From: Paramicrosporidium saccamoebae
Lineage: Eukaryota; Rozellomycota
Assembly (NCBI GenBank): GCA_002794465.1
Contig: MTSL01000101.1
Span: 62,001-126,000 of the forward strand
Direction of reading: 5' to 3'
Length of the DNA: 64,000 nt
Shown: positions 53,822 through 64,000 of the stretch, piece after piece
Layout of the letters: each line of letters begins with the position of its first letter
Position numbering within the stretch: position 1 is the stretch's first letter
Program-made: the position numbers and the translations under genes
The notes under the pieces: generated by a model
Databases searched by the model: none
Told to the model about the DNA's origin: nothing
What the model saw: only the letters and a program-made list of their open reading frames with translations

Positions 53822-54417
53822 ATGCCCAAGGCTTTAGTACTTATCGCAGATGGAAGTGAGGAGATTGAAGCAGTCACTGTTGTCGATGTCTTGAGAAGGG
53901 CAGATGTCAATGTTACTTTGGCTGCAGTCAAAGACAATCTGCAAGTGCATTGCAGTCGACATGTTGTCATCCTGGCCGACGAGTTGCTTGCAAATATTCC
54001 CGACGCATCGGCCATGTTTGACGCAATTATTATTCCCGGAGGAATCAATGGTGCGAAAATCCTCTCCAACGTACAGCATTATCCGGCTATATTGTGTAGG
54101 ATGCAACTGTTAAGCGCGTGCTCATGGAATTTGAAAATTCCAACAAATGGATTGCCGCAATGTGTGCCGGTCCAACCGTACTGCATGCAGCGGATATTGG
54201 AAAGGGAAAGCGTGCCACCTCCTATCCGCTGTTCAAGAGCCGTGTGGAGGGACACTTTGAGTATCAGGAGGAAGATGTGGTGGTGCATGGAAAACTGATC
54301 ACCAGTCGAGGGCCGGCCACAGCAATGCTATGGGCTGTTATAATTGCAAAAGAACTCTGCGGGGTGGAAAAGGCCAAGGAGGTCTCCATGCAGATGTTAT
54401 TCAAAACTCCATGGTAG
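53822..54417 (+). CDS. PARK7: DJ-1/PARK7 family protein
   Basis: Exons 53822-54070 and 54100-54417 with a 29-nt intron; 188 residues. MPKALVLIADGSEEIEAVTV with the conserved Glu18-type residue, IIIPGGINGA, nucleophile elbow WIAAMCAGPTVLHAA with the reactive Cys106-type residue, and a C-terminal LITSRGPATAMLWAVIIAKE. This is the true DJ-1 branch, not the Hsp31 branch. Redox-sensing protein deglycase/glyoxalase-type activity is debated for the family. Confidence 0.95.
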
Positions 54418-54932
54418 TCGCCATCTATGTGAGTATGAGATGGGATATCTATGGGCCAGAGATTTAAATAAATGGCCTAAAGGACAGTAGCTACGTGTGA
54501 TTGATGGTTGCAATCCGGATGTGACGTAGCGGGCTGATTAGCTTGTTCGCTAGCAATAATCAATGGAGTAAGACACGGAAAGCGGAAGGAGCTCAATGGA
54601 ATGAGGCAGATCGAATTGGAGGGCCTATAAAAGGGTTTCCAAATAGGCAATGGAGGGGCACCCTTCCTGTCGCGTAGTGGGGAGAAATCACGACCCAAGT
54701 CATGCGGAAACCTGTTCACTGCTAATCCTAGAATGGTATGGATACACATCTCACTGTCCTCAAATACCCATCAAAGCGATCCACTCCAGCACACAAATAC
54801 CCAACTAATCAACCCTCTGCCTCTACGTCACATTCCTACCCCGTTGGTTAGTAGTAGCGAGACGCATGATATCATACTCAACTTTCAGTCCACTTAAACA
54901 GGGTCTTTACTACAAACCTCGCAATGTCTATT
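54418..54932. other. 515-bp convergent gap with dispersed repeat copy C
   Basis: Between the DJ-1 and GPN1 stops. Contains copy C and an extra partial head (GGATGTGACGTAGCGGGCTG at about 54517). No gene seen. Confidence 0.6.
54671..54831. repeat. Dispersed repeat, copy C
   Basis: Starts GTCGCGTAGTGGGGAGAAAT and ends CTCTGCCTCTACGTCACATT. Near-identical blocks with copy A: GTTCACTGCTAATCCTAGAA, GTATGGATACACATC, CAACTAATCAA. Confidence 0.85.
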
Positions 54933-55888
54933 CTATTGTCTTTGCTCCTCCGTATCTGTACTTGCTTGCGTATCAGTGTCCTGTTCACCCGCATCGATGG
55001 ATAAATCTTTGACTAATTTTGCAAGCTGCTCCTCTTTGTGTTTTTCTTCTGAAGCCTTTCGTTCCGCTACACGCCTTTCAAAGTCGGGTCGGTATTCGTC
55101 ATCATACTCTGCAACAGCCTCGTCCAGCTTCTCAAAGAACTCATCCATGCCTTCGCCTGTAAATGCTGACACGGCTGCCACCCTCAGCGTCTTGTAAAAC
55201 TCTTCCAGCACCAAGCTCATTGACTGAACCAGCGAGTTCATGTACGATTCTTCCTGTAAGGCCTCTTGAAAGGTAAGCACATCCTGCATCCATTCGATCA
55301 TAGTGTCGGCAGGCTCCATATCCGTTTTGTTAAAGACGAGGACCATTGGAAGCCGCGTCTTATACATGATGCTGCATGCATAGAGCATATTTGACATGAA
55401 TGTAGCCGGACGGACACATCGCGGCGTATCGACAATATAGACAACGACGGTGGGATGTTGTGCTGCCAGCGTCTCTGTGATTATCGCTCCGCTGGCGGAC
55501 CATGTGAATAGCTCAATCTGGCCTGGCGTGTCCACTAGAATATGCTTTTCTGTACGTTTCTCAACCAGCTCCAACACTTGGTCAAAACGGGTGGTAAAGA
55601 GATTCAGTGAGGTCAAGATGCCGCCGTTGGGACCAAGTTTGTATTGCTGCATCACTTCTTTGTAGTTTACTGTGTCGCGGATGTCGATATTTGCAGTATA
55701 GGGCAGCTCGAGGACTGCCGGGTCCAGGTTAATGACATATGGCGTGGTTCCATCAGCGTGCAAATCTGCATTTAAACGCTGAACAGTCAGCAACAAGAAA
55801 GGCGGCTTACCTGCATAATCGTAGTCTTTCCTGAACCGGCCATGCCAATACACAGCATGACTATCGGCTTGCTGGAAGGTTCCGTCAT
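54933..55888 (-). CDS. GPN1: GPN-loop GTPase Gpn1/Npa3
   Basis: Exons 55888-55811 and 55778-54933 with a 32-nt intron; 307 residues. P-loop [12 protein letters not shown] sits across exon 1; then the GPN loop [36 protein letters not shown]. An acidic coiled tail ([20 protein letters not shown]) follows. Needed for assembly and nuclear import of RNA polymerase II. The spliced start restores the GTPase; the unspliced frame lacks it. Confidence 0.95.
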
Positions 55889-56023
55889 TTTCCTGCCAAA
55901 CTGGGGTCGGCAGTCTGCTAGACGGATTCTATAGCCAACGAGTTCTCTCTAATAGTAGTAAATGTCGTGCAGTGAATGCGTTTATTATAGTCTCAATTGA
56001 CAGTAGAACCTAGACATCCGTAT

Positions 56024-56549
<526 letters not shown>

Positions 56550-56711
56550 TCAAGGATTTTTCCCGACCAGGGTTTTCGTGTCTTATACCCGAAATTTAAT
56601 TATTGTTTATGCGAGCTGGGGTTAGTTAGGTTAAGTTGGGTACGAGTGAGACCCCATTATTGAGATCTACGGCAGGATATATAGAATGGCTAAATGGAAA
56701 GTATAAAGTAA

Positions 56712-57023
56712 GGACCCTGCCAAGAAGTCGAAAGCGAAGAACTTATTGTCAATGATAACGAAGTCACTGAAAGCAATAGTGATGACAATGCTATTAGTCA
56801 GAATGACGCCACTACTACCTTCAGTGACGACGACGTCACCAGTCAGAACGGCGTCACTACCACCGTCAGTAACGACGCTGACGAAGCAAATAGAACCATC
56901 AGTGCTGACGATCTCCCTGAGAACCCAGATAATGCAACCGACAGTAACGAGGAATACGAGAATTGTGAAGAACACGATCAAACTCAAAATGAGCCCTACC
57001 CCACCGCCAATCAGAGCGCATAA
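56712..57023 (+). other. Unresolved acidic coding-like stretch
   Basis: Open frame without ATG or recognised splice partners. It reads as Asn/Asp/Glu/Thr-rich sequence (ESEELIVNDNEVTESNSDDN, NDATTTFSDDDVTSQN). Followed in another frame by KFKGTFKGLLAHNHPSKTGN. Composition resembles the linker regions of the secreted proteins at 2.9 and 16.1 kb, so this may be internal exons of a spliced gene; the opposite strand gives only hydrophobic antisense. 56532-57166 holds nothing else I can assign. Confidence 0.25.
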
Positions 57024-57166
57024 CAAAGTTCAAGGGCACCTTCAAAGGGCTACTCGCACACAATCACCCCTCGAAGACCGGAAATCCAGATTCTGACGAA
57101 CCTACAACTGCTGCAGCATTGCAAGGACACGGTTGCGGCAGAGATGGCAGCTGCGGGGATGAGGAA

Positions 57167-58116
57167 TCAATTGGTGGTACATGCACTGAATGATAGTAAC
57201 AAGAGCCGATCTCTTGGGCATTCGGTGACTCGTCCCGGTCTATACCAGAGGTTCAGGTGCAACTCTCCGAAGGGTCTGAGTTCCACGCCTTCTGCGTTCA
57301 CTCCTTCTTCCCGTGGGCGTTTAAGGGCATCCCGGATCCACGGATCTGTAGAATGTTCTTGCCTGAGAAAAACACAGAGAGCCTTGGCAAATTTTTTGCT
57401 AAGGCGACTCACAGCATCCAATGTCAAATCCTGCCGAATCACCGGATCAAGCATTTCATGTTTCCAAAGGTACCGCACCGTTTCAAACTCACAGCCTGCC
57501 TGACAAACCACCTTCTACAACTTTCGGCATCAGCTGAGTTGACAAGAAGCAAAATGATGGCACGATCAAAAAAATCACAAGTGTTCCTGACTGTGATCCC
57601 GGAGAGACACTCGACCTTAAACTCTTCGTAGTCAAGCCACTGCCGTTGGTACGGACGGCTGGAAAACACTCGCTGGAGAGGCAACAGGCGCAGATGGTGG
57701 GCGTGGGATGCATTTATTCCTCCATAGCGGTTGACGGCAATCTATGGATATGAACATGACAAGTCAACTGCATACGGATTGAAACCGAGCAAAGGTTGTA
57801 GCCTCGTCCCATGCGCCATCCGGGCACATGTTAGCACATCGCCGCGCAAACTTTCTTCTACGGTGGTAGTTCCAGGCGCAGCGAGCCAACAAGAGTATAA
57901 GGACAAGGGTGACCACTCCAGCACCAGATTGAAAGCCCCATCCTGTAGTCCACGCTGCGACAACCGAGCCGAAAAAACCGCAATGAGATGTATTCCCAGG
58001 CCCAAGAGTGCTCTCCACTTACCGTTTCCGTGAAACGTCCCAAAGTCAACCAGGCACGCATATAAACCGAAGAAGACAGAAGATATGATGCCAGCGATAA
58101 CGAAAACAGTGTCCAT
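57167..58116 (-). CDS. Two-helix membrane protein with soluble C-terminal domain, unknown
   Basis: Proposed exons 58116-58023, 57954-57776, 57741-57544, 57514-57167 (introns 68, 34 and 29 nt; the last uses a weaker GTCAAC donor); 272 residues. Transmembrane helices at about 4-24 (VFVIAGIISSVFFGLYACLV) and 40-55 (VVTLVLILLLARCAW), then a positive stop WNYHRRRKFARRC. The rest is soluble, with a family-like stretch RQWLDYEEFKVECLSGITVR and FETVRYLWKHEMLDPVIRQD. All three frames are unusually open here, so exon choices are tentative. No family recognised. Confidence 0.4.
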
Positions 58117-58444
58117 GCTGTGTTTGAGCCGCAAAGACTTGTGGGTATCTATAGGAGTCGCTCGACGCGCGAGCTTATGACTCTGCTCGACATGGAGAGT
58201 TGCCAATTGGGGCGTTTTTCGCGTAAATGCCCAAATGCGGCAATTCGAGGAAGCTAAACAGACTTGTCCTCAGCAGGGGAGTCATTTAATAAGTTAAAGA
58301 TTCGCCAATATCCCACTGCAGTCGAGAGAAAATGGCATTACATGCGGTACTATATTTACTGCTGCAATGGGCTGAAGGGCCGCACGGAGTTTAGACATGT
58401 TGTAAAATAGAATCCCTGCATTCCATCGTGCTCCAAGGGAGGAG

Positions 58445-58834
58445 ATGCTGCAGAATGAGGGACTTGTCAAACAGGAAAATGAAGCAAAATGTGGGCCTTT
58501 GATTAGGAATATAGCTGTATTTCTTTGTTGTAGCAGGGCACTGGTATCAAATCTCCATGACTTGTTTGGCATGCGAATACAGATGCATTGGCAGGTATTA
58601 TACAACAAAATAAAATATTCGCTAGCACTTGGAGATTTGTCATTTTGAGTGTCGCTACCTAAGTGCATCCTACTTTTTAATATGCTCAACATTTCCGTTT
58701 CACTATAACAGGTTTACTTCAAGCACTACGACTCTAAGACAGCCATCAGGCTCCTCGCCCATATACCAACTCTTACAGTGTATGTCATCTTTCTCTCTTT
58801 CTTTATATCCCTCTTCCTCTCTTTCGTTCCTTAG
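58445..58834 (+). CDS. Small membrane protein, exon structure tentative
   Basis: Exon 58445-58594 (MLQNEGLVKQENEAKCGPLI..., 50 codons) and a last coding block 58712-58834 (YFKHYDSKTAIRLLAHIPTL then a long hydrophobic helix). Joining them needs a 117-nt intron, long for this genome, and an extra exon may lie between. It stops 3 bp before the convergent ArfGAP stop. The hydrophobic end suggests a tail-anchored or two-helix membrane protein. No family recognised. 58117-58444 holds nothing I can assign. Confidence 0.35.
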
Positions 58835-58837
58835 TTA

Positions 58838-59886
58838 TTATTTGTGGCTGGATGTGAATCCACGAAAGGGATCTATATCATCAAAAGCATCCCCGTTTCC
58901 ATTTGAACCCGATGCCCAAGGGTTATTCAAGTCCGGTGCCACTGATGCTATGGATTTCAGTGCGGGAGATACTTTGGGGGGCTCTGACACGGATGACCTC
59001 TTCTTCTCCAAAGGAGCTTCATGCGTGTTGATAGCCTGGGAAGCCGAGGCAGATTCAAATTCCTCAAAGTCGTCAGAAGCAGCCCCATTCTCTACAGTCG
59101 GGGGAGGGGGCAGATCAAGATCAAGAATTGATGTGCTCTGAGGTGCTTGTTGCGGAGGAGAGCGGCTTGGGGGAGGGAGAGCGCCGAAAATGTCCACTAA
59201 ATCATCCACAGGACTGGTGGATTTTGGTGCAGGTGACCTCTGTAGTCCAGTTGGACTCCCCCTTTTGCCTGCCAGCAGGGACTCTATGGCTTCCTGAAGA
59301 TTGCCGTTTGAGGCAGCCAGTGCCGCTGAATTAGCTGCAGGATCGGAGAAGCCCATTTCACCGAGCGATTTTATCTGTAGAGGATATCGTTCAGCATTTG
59401 AGGAGACTGAGCCATTGGGGATGCTTCCTCGGCTTTTTGGAGCAGAGGCGCGAGACTCGCCACCCATAAAGAGCTTCCGCTCATATTTATCTCTAATGTA
59501 CTGTTCCATGTCTCCCGAGTAGGCAGGGAAGGCAAAGCGCTCCGGATTGGGATTGTAGATGGCATTTGACTTTGCATTTCCTCCCTCCACCATGTACTAA
59601 CGTTAGAATGGCTCATGAGGCATTGTACTTGCACTTGCTCGTCAGTCCATTTGTCCAAATTAACCGACTTTACCTTGGTAATGTGTGTGCCCAGCTTTCT
59701 GTGCAGTCCACCACACCGAATGCAGAGGAATATGCCAAGGTTCCATGACGCCCACCGCGTCCCTACTGATGAGCACGATGATTAAAAACTACCCTTTTGT
59801 CCGCAATCGGCGCAAAGCTTGTTGGCGTCGTCCTTAAGTAGTTCGAGCAGGATTTGCTCGTTCTTACGGGCAGTGTCCTTGCTCAT
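58838..59886 (-). CDS. ArfGAP with UBA domain (Gts1-like)
   Basis: Exons 59886-59793, 59762-59629, 59596-58838 (introns 30 and 32 nt); 328 residues. ArfGAP zinc finger: [20 protein letters not shown] then [14 protein letters not shown] with the catalytic Arg, [20 protein letters not shown]-like helix bundle follows at about 165-200 ([29 protein letters not shown]), then a Pro-rich and Asp/Phe tail with NNPWAS and DPFRGF, which look like endocytic adaptor-binding motifs. Stimulates Arf GTP hydrolysis at Golgi or endosomes; a possible partner of the Arf at 40 kb. Confidence 0.88.
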
Positions 59887-59979
59887 CGTGACAACAAGGG
59901 TCGGAGCGCACAACAAAACTGATGTATTGAAATGTACAATAAATGCTAATTAGCTATAGTTATGATGCCACTCACAGAA

Positions 59980-60306
59980 CTACTTGTCCCAAGAGCCAAA
60001 GTCTTTTGGGAACCTGGGAAACTCGTCTTGGTGTGATGGTTGGCTGGTGGCCAAATAGGTGCCAGTAATTACCAGAATGATGGCTGTTATGGGGACGAGA
60101 CCCACCAGAATTATAATTTTCATCTTGTCCCACTACAATGATAAGAGCTATAGAAAGATTACTTGGCTGGCATCATTATGTCGGACGGAAGGCACAAAGA
60201 GCGGCCCAATAGACCCGGGAGTGGAGTTGGTGCTTATGGTTGACAACGCGCCCGCATTCTCTGTGCCATTTTGCCGCTCCAGATCGGGAGACGTCGCAGA
60301 CTCCAT
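59980..60306 (-). CDS. 98-residue single-pass membrane protein, unknown
   Basis: Exons 60306-60163 and 60132-59980 with a 30-nt intron. A 48-residue Ser/Thr/Asn-rich N-terminus is followed by KMKIIILVGLVPITAIILVI, one transmembrane helix, and a short tail (SQPSHQDEFPRFPKDFGSWD). No signal peptide. Family not recognised. Divergent from TMA20 (83 bp between starts). Confidence 0.6.
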
Positions 60307-60389
60307 TTGGCGAGTGTATAGTCTTTTAGGTACAAATCTTTAGAGCTGGACAATCGCTGCGCCACCAGTTGCCAGGGCATTTCCCAAGA

Positions 60390-61040
60390 ATGTTTCGCAA
60401 GTACCACCGGGTCGTGTTGTTGATTATAGGTTTGTAGGGAAGGAAGATTTGGGGACGAGCAACCTGTTAAAATCATCAGTGCAGCGGTCGCTCCGGAAAC
60501 AGATAATGGAGCAATACCCATATCTTACCGAGGAGCACATGGAACTCATCATGCCAAAGAAATCGAGCATTTACCAAACCAAATGTCCGGATAATGTAAT
60601 GTTGCTGGTAGTCGAGAATGAGCCGCTGTTCTTTCAGCATTTTGATGGGCCCTTTATTCCCACGCTTCGGCTCGTCCACAAATTCCCTGACATGATGAAA
60701 AAAGTGCAGGTTGACACTGGAGCGATCAAGTTTATTCTGTCTGGAGCAGATATTATGTGTCCCGGGCTCACCTCGACGGTTGGGGGGATCGATCCGGTCC
60801 TGGAGAAGGGAACGGTGGTCGTATTGTCTTTTAAATGCCTGAAACTGACTTTTAGGCTGTGATGGCACAGGGTAAAGAGAATGCACTAGGAATTGGAATA
60901 TTGAAAATGAGCGGTGCCGACATGTACAATGTTCTTGTTGGGTGTTGACTTTGTGTAGAATCAAGATTAATCAGGGCCATGGAATTGAGAGCGTCCATTT
61001 CCTAAACGATGGCCTATGGAAAATGCCATACACTGCCTAA
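60390..61040 (+). CDS. TMA20: Translation factor MCTS1/Tma20
   Basis: Exons 60390-60400 (11 nt), 60430-60820, 60856-60923, 60959-61040 (introns 29, 35, 35 nt); 183 residues. Start MFRKFVGKED like MCTS1 MFKKF; then QIMEQYPYLTEEHMELIMPKK, DGPFIPTLRLVHKFPDMM, and the PUA domain GAIKFILSGADIMCPGLTS, GIGILKMSGAD, GIESVHFLNDGLWKM. Acts with Tma22/DENR in tRNA release and 40S recycling. The 11-nt first exon would defeat most predictors. Confidence 0.95.
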
Positions 61041-61152
61041 TAAATATGTATTCATTTCATTATAGTCCTGGTCTGTGGGGCCGTTAGTCAAAGGGATCAA
61101 CTTGACTAATTCCCTTGACCCTGGTTCTGGCTGTTTTCTTGCTCGGGTAGCC

Positions 61153-63492
61153 ATGTCTCGTTTCTTTGAAGCCGCCGGTAGCTCTTCCGAGAGCGAAGAG
61201 CTTCTCTCCAGCGACGAATTTGTCAAGGTTAATGAGAACCGTCGCGGCCTCTTTGAGTCTCTGGCCTATTCTGAGGAGGAGAGTGAGGAGGTCTCTGAAT
61301 TATCCGAAGATGAGTCTACTGCTTCAGCGCAGCCTGCTGCACCGACACGAAAGTCGCGCTTCACATTTGATTCGGGAAGCGATTCTGATGAGGAATCGAC
61401 TACGAGACAAGTGAAAAGCCAGAAAGATAAGGCACATGACGAGATGGAGAGTTTGGCAGAGGCTATTGAAGACTCTCTTGATTCTCACAATTGGATGCAA
61501 GCCCAAGAGGACTATGACCGCATGCTAAAGCTAGTTGCCAAGTACCACGGAATCTGTGTCCCACATGCGGCATATCTCGTGTTGCCGACGATGGAGACTG
61601 AGTTGAACAAGTATGCATCTGACCCCGAACTAAAGACTCTCAACGCTGACGTTGCCAAGGCATATAATGCCATGCGTCAAAAAATCCGCAAGTCCATCAG
61701 CAAATATGAGAGGGAAATTAAGCATGCGGAAAAGGCTGTTGATGAGGATGAGGAGGGCTCGGATGCCGAGTCTGTAGATCTTGCAAAGGCTGCCGCCGAA
61801 GCTGCTCCCAAGGTGACCGAGCTAACTCCAGAAACCCTACTGAAGCGTCTTCAAGAGATCATAGGCACTCGCGGACGCAAGCATGTTGATAAACATGACA
61901 ATGTCTCGGCCCTGCGCAAAATGATTGCTATTGCAAAGTGCCGTCGTCATGTCATCCATTCACTCGTTGCTCTCGTTTCCATTAATTTGGAGCTCACATC
62001 GGGAAATCTTGGATACATTCCGGTAGAAGCCTGGGCCATGTTGTTGAAGGATTTGTCCACTCTGATTGATTTACTGAGCGTAGAGGAGGCTGCGGGTCCG
62101 TTGGTGGACTTGAAGCCGGAGGAAGAGGATTTGGGACTTCCCACTATGGCCGGTATTCGTGGGTCGATGATCTCCTACACTCAACGGCTAGATGACGAGT
62201 TTACCCGTGCTCTTCAGAACATTGATCCCCACTCCAACGAATACGTCGACTTTTTGCGCGTTGAGCCCGAGCTGTTTGCTTTCCTGGACAAGTGTCGTCT
62301 TGTCGTCCTCAAGGGAGGCCAGACTGAATTTGCCTGCAATCTGGCGCTCCGACAGCTGGAGCACATTTATGCCAAGCCCTGTGCAGTGGTTACAAAGTAC
62401 TTTAGTAGCACAGTTTCAGTGGTGGAATTCTGTCGCTATCTCTACGAGAAAGCCCCAGAGCGTCAAAAGGTGCGTGCCTTGCTCTTCCATGTCTATTGGC
62501 TGGCCATCCATGACAACTATATCAAAGCCCGTGATCTGATGCTGTTTTCTCATGTACAAGAATCACTGGCCAATTTTGATATTGCCACTCAGATTCTTTA
62601 CAACCGGACGCTCGTCCAGGTTGGGTTGGCTGCGTTCAGAAGTGGACATTTCAAGGAAACTTATTTTGCCCTACAGGAACTCTGTTCAACTGGACGGCCC
62701 AAGGAGCTCCTTGCACAAGGATTGGTAGGCCAGAAATACACTGAGAAGGCTGATATGGACCGATTGGAGCGACAGCGTCTGGTTCCGTTCCATATGCAGA
62801 TCAACGTTGAGCTCATTGACTGTGTGTTCTTGACCGTGTCCATGCTGTTGGAGGTTCCCCAGAACGCTGCCGCCTCCCGGCGCTACTTCCAAGGTGAGAG
62901 GCGTCTCTTCCAAAGCCGTCATTTGCGTCGAATCCTCGACACTCATGACCGAAACTTGTTCAACGGTCCCCCCGAGAACACTAGAGAATATGTTGTAGCC
63001 GCTGCCAAGGCACTTGCCAATGGAAACTGGCGTGAATGCGAACGCCACATGATGACCGTTACTATTTGGGAGCAGCTTCCCAATCCCGAAGCCATTCGGA
63101 TGATGTTGAAACACAAGATTCGTGAGTCTGGACTGTATTCCTTTATGTATTCCACGGGATCATGCTACTCTTCGCTGTCCATTGAGAGATTGGCCAAGGA
63201 CTATGACCTGCCCATGTCCCTGGTTGTCCGCATAGTCTCCCGTCTTATTGGGGACTTTGGGGTGCCCGCCAGCATCTCCACCGACAAGAACCTCATCATG
63301 TGGGCACCAGATTGCGACCTGACTCCAGCCCAGGAAGCCATTATGCATCTCACTGACAAGATCAGCGCCCTTGAGGAGCGCAACAACGAGACTGCCGAGC
63401 TCATCTCCACCCTTCAGCAGAGCCACGCCCGCAATATCCGGAACCAAGAGAATCTTAGGGATCATGCTGCCGCCATCCCAGCCCAAGTATAA
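61153..63492 (+). CDS. NIP1: eIF3 subunit c (Nip1)
   Basis: 779 residues from ATG 61153, no intron. Acidic N-terminus with SSSESEELLSSDEF and SEDESTAS (binding site for eIF5/eIF1 in relatives), helical middle (NIDPHSNEYVDFLRVEPEL), and a C-terminal PCI domain (IERLAKDYDLPMSLVVRIVS, GVPASISTDKNLIMW). Scaffold of eIF3 for start-site selection. Slightly shorter than yeast Nip1 (812). Confidence 0.95.
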   Translation: MSRFFEAAGSSSESEELLSSDEFVKVNENRRGLFESLAYSEEESEEVSELSEDESTASAQPAAPTRKSRFTFDSGSDSDEESTTRQVKSQKDKAHDEMESLAEAIEDSLDSHNWMQAQEDYDRMLKLVAKYHGICVPHAAYLVLPTMETELNKYASDPELKTLNADVAKAYNAMRQKIRKSISKYEREIKHAEKAVDEDEEGSDAESVDLAKAAAEAAPKVTELTPETLLKRLQEIIGTRGRKHVDKHDNVSALRKMIAIAKCRRHVIHSLVALVSINLELTSGNLGYIPVEAWAMLLKDLSTLIDLLSVEEAAGPLVDLKPEEEDLGLPTMAGIRGSMISYTQRLDDEFTRALQNIDPHSNEYVDFLRVEPELFAFLDKCRLVVLKGGQTEFACNLALRQLEHIYAKPCAVVTKYFSSTVSVVEFCRYLYEKAPERQKVRALLFHVYWLAIHDNYIKARDLMLFSHVQESLANFDIATQILYNRTLVQVGLAAFRSGHFKETYFALQELCSTGRPKELLAQGLVGQKYTEKADMDRLERQRLVPFHMQINVELIDCVFLTVSMLLEVPQNAAASRRYFQGERRLFQSRHLRRILDTHDRNLFNGPPENTREYVVAAAKALANGNWRECERHMMTVTIWEQLPNPEAIRMMLKHKIRESGLYSFMYSTGSCYSSLSIERLAKDYDLPMSLVVRIVSRLIGDFGVPASISTDKNLIMWAPDCDLTPAQEAIMHLTDKISALEERNNETAELISTLQQSHARNIRNQENLRDHAAAIPAQV

Positions 63493-63691
63493 AGTTTTAC
63501 AATAAAGAAATATATTATGCAGTAAACGGAGCTGTCAAAAATGTCATCGGCCAATCAAGATTGTGGCTGATGTGCCGATTACGGAATTAGAGTAACGTTT
63601 GTTTGTGCTATGACGAGGCAGTAACCAGACAACGCCTCTTGTCACAACATAACAGGCACAGTGCCTCAATAAAGATGACAAACCAGAACAG
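63493..63691. other. Gap between NIP1 and the Argonaute gene
   Basis: 199 bp. AATAAAG-like sequence follows the NIP1 stop (polyadenylation-like). No further feature seen. Confidence 0.4.
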
Positions 63692-64000
63692 ATGCGCCCC
63701 CATCACAGTTTTCAGCCACGAAGGGATCCCAACAGTTTAAATAGCGACCGGGGGCACGCCAGCCCCGCCGACAGCGTCGCAGCACTCAACATTCCCGTCC
63801 CAACCACTGAACATACCGACACTCGTCTGAGTGCTCAGGAGAAGCAGAGTCTCGAGACGGCGCTTGCGTTGCCTCTGCGCCCTGATACGGGCACCTTGGG
63901 AAAGGGCATCCGTTTGCAGGCGAACTACTACCAGGTGACTAGCCTTCCCGTTGGGGATATTGTCCAGTATGATGTACAAGTGACTCCGGACGTCCCACGT
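63692..64000 (+). CDS. AGO: Argonaute, N-terminal end (partial)
   Basis: 103 codons open to the window edge from ATG 63692. A disordered, Ser/Pro/His-rich start (PHHSFQPRRDPNSLN) leads to ALPLRPDTGTLGKGIRLQAN, YYQVTSLPVGDIVQYDVQVT, which is the ArgoN entry of AGO-clade proteins (RP.GT.GK.I.L.AN.F.V..LP.GDIY.YDV.ITP). Argonaute loads small RNAs and silences targets. Catalytic PIWI domain lies outside the window, so slicer activity and the AGO or PIWI clade cannot be judged, although the ArgoN wording fits AGO better. Confidence 0.85.
   Translation, partial: MRPHHSFQPRRDPNSLNSDRGHASPADSVAALNIPVPTTEHTDTRLSAQEKQSLETALALPLRPDTGTLGKGIRLQANYYQVTSLPVGDIVQYDVQVTPDVPR

Noticed and set aside
56667-57026. 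Minus-strand ORF rich in hydrophobic residues, like a membrane protein
   Set aside because: It is the mirror of an Asp/Asn/Thr-rich plus-strand stretch; acidic codons read in antisense give Val/Ile/Phe, so the hydrophobicity is probably an artefact.
58270-58392. Minus-strand MSKLRAALQPIAA start with a possible intron and a WRIFNLLNDSPAED-like end
   Set aside because: No donor gives the phase needed to join the two parts, and the unspliced product is not recognisable.
63737-63979. Minus-strand ORF of 80 codons near the right edge
   Set aside because: Antisense to the Argonaute N-terminus, which has clear ArgoN motifs on the plus strand.

Overview
The window is 64 kb of nuclear DNA from a compact eukaryotic genome. 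I place about 60 protein genes on both strands, about one per 1.1 kb. More than 60 spliceosomal introns can be placed by restoring reading frames. Nearly all are 27-40 nt with GTA/GTR donors and TAG (less often CAG) acceptors. Gene content is opisthokont and fungal in flavour: Csm1/Pcs1, Spc25, Elongin A, Loc1-like, Flx1-like carrier, Dbp10, Esa1, Trm9, Atg10. It also holds genes usually lost from yeasts: methylmalonyl-CoA epimerase, an MT-A70 methyltransferase, a GTSF1-like double CHHC finger protein and an Argonaute. My inference is an early-diverging fungus of the Rozellomycota/Cryptomycota type; a BUSCO or rRNA placement would be needed to fix it. I see no tRNA, rRNA, CRISPR array or autonomous transposon.

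Layout. 1-7 kb: ZIP transporter end, thymidylate synthase, ribosomal protein eS24, Loc1-like factor, a small membrane protein, a large secreted Ser/Pro-repeat protein, adenylate kinase, Csm1. 7-16 kb: EFL1 GTPase, GTSF1-like protein, an assembly gap with 77-nt repeats, mitochondrial carrier, degenerate GH47 protein, C1D/Lrp1, choline-phosphate cytidylyltransferase, SmD2. 16-25 kb: a secreted acidic-repeat protein, RagC/Gtr2, a 56-residue membrane microprotein, a DUF1264 protein, two tandem paralogous secreted proteins of unknown family, Trm9. 25-35 kb: Spc25, Atg10, Pwp1, MT-A70 methyltransferase, Esa1, RING-H2 ligase, two small genes, acyl-CoA thioesterase. 35-48 kb: Urb2-like protein, folylpolyglutamate synthase, Arf, PKA catalytic subunit, Uba3, HIRIP3-like, a nine-exon RecQ helicase, nuclear-encoded mitochondrial uS3. 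48-64 kb: methylmalonyl-CoA epimerase (with a gap), Dbp10, Elongin A, CAP/Srv2, DJ-1, Gpn1, ubiquitin-eS31, small membrane proteins, ArfGAP, MCTS1, eIF3c, and the first 103 codons of an Argonaute.

Themes. Ribosome biogenesis and translation dominate (eS24, Loc1, EFL1, Lrp1, Pwp1, Urb2-like, Dbp10, ubiquitin-eS31, MCTS1, eIF3c, Trm9). Chromosome segregation and chromatin genes form a second set (Csm1, Spc25, Esa1, HIRIP3, RecQ, MT-A70). Divergent neighbours are separated by only tens of bases or overlap at their starts. Convergent gaps are either a few bases long or several hundred bases filled with tandem or dispersed repeats. Four proteins with signal peptides and no recognised family are the best candidates for lineage-specific secreted factors.
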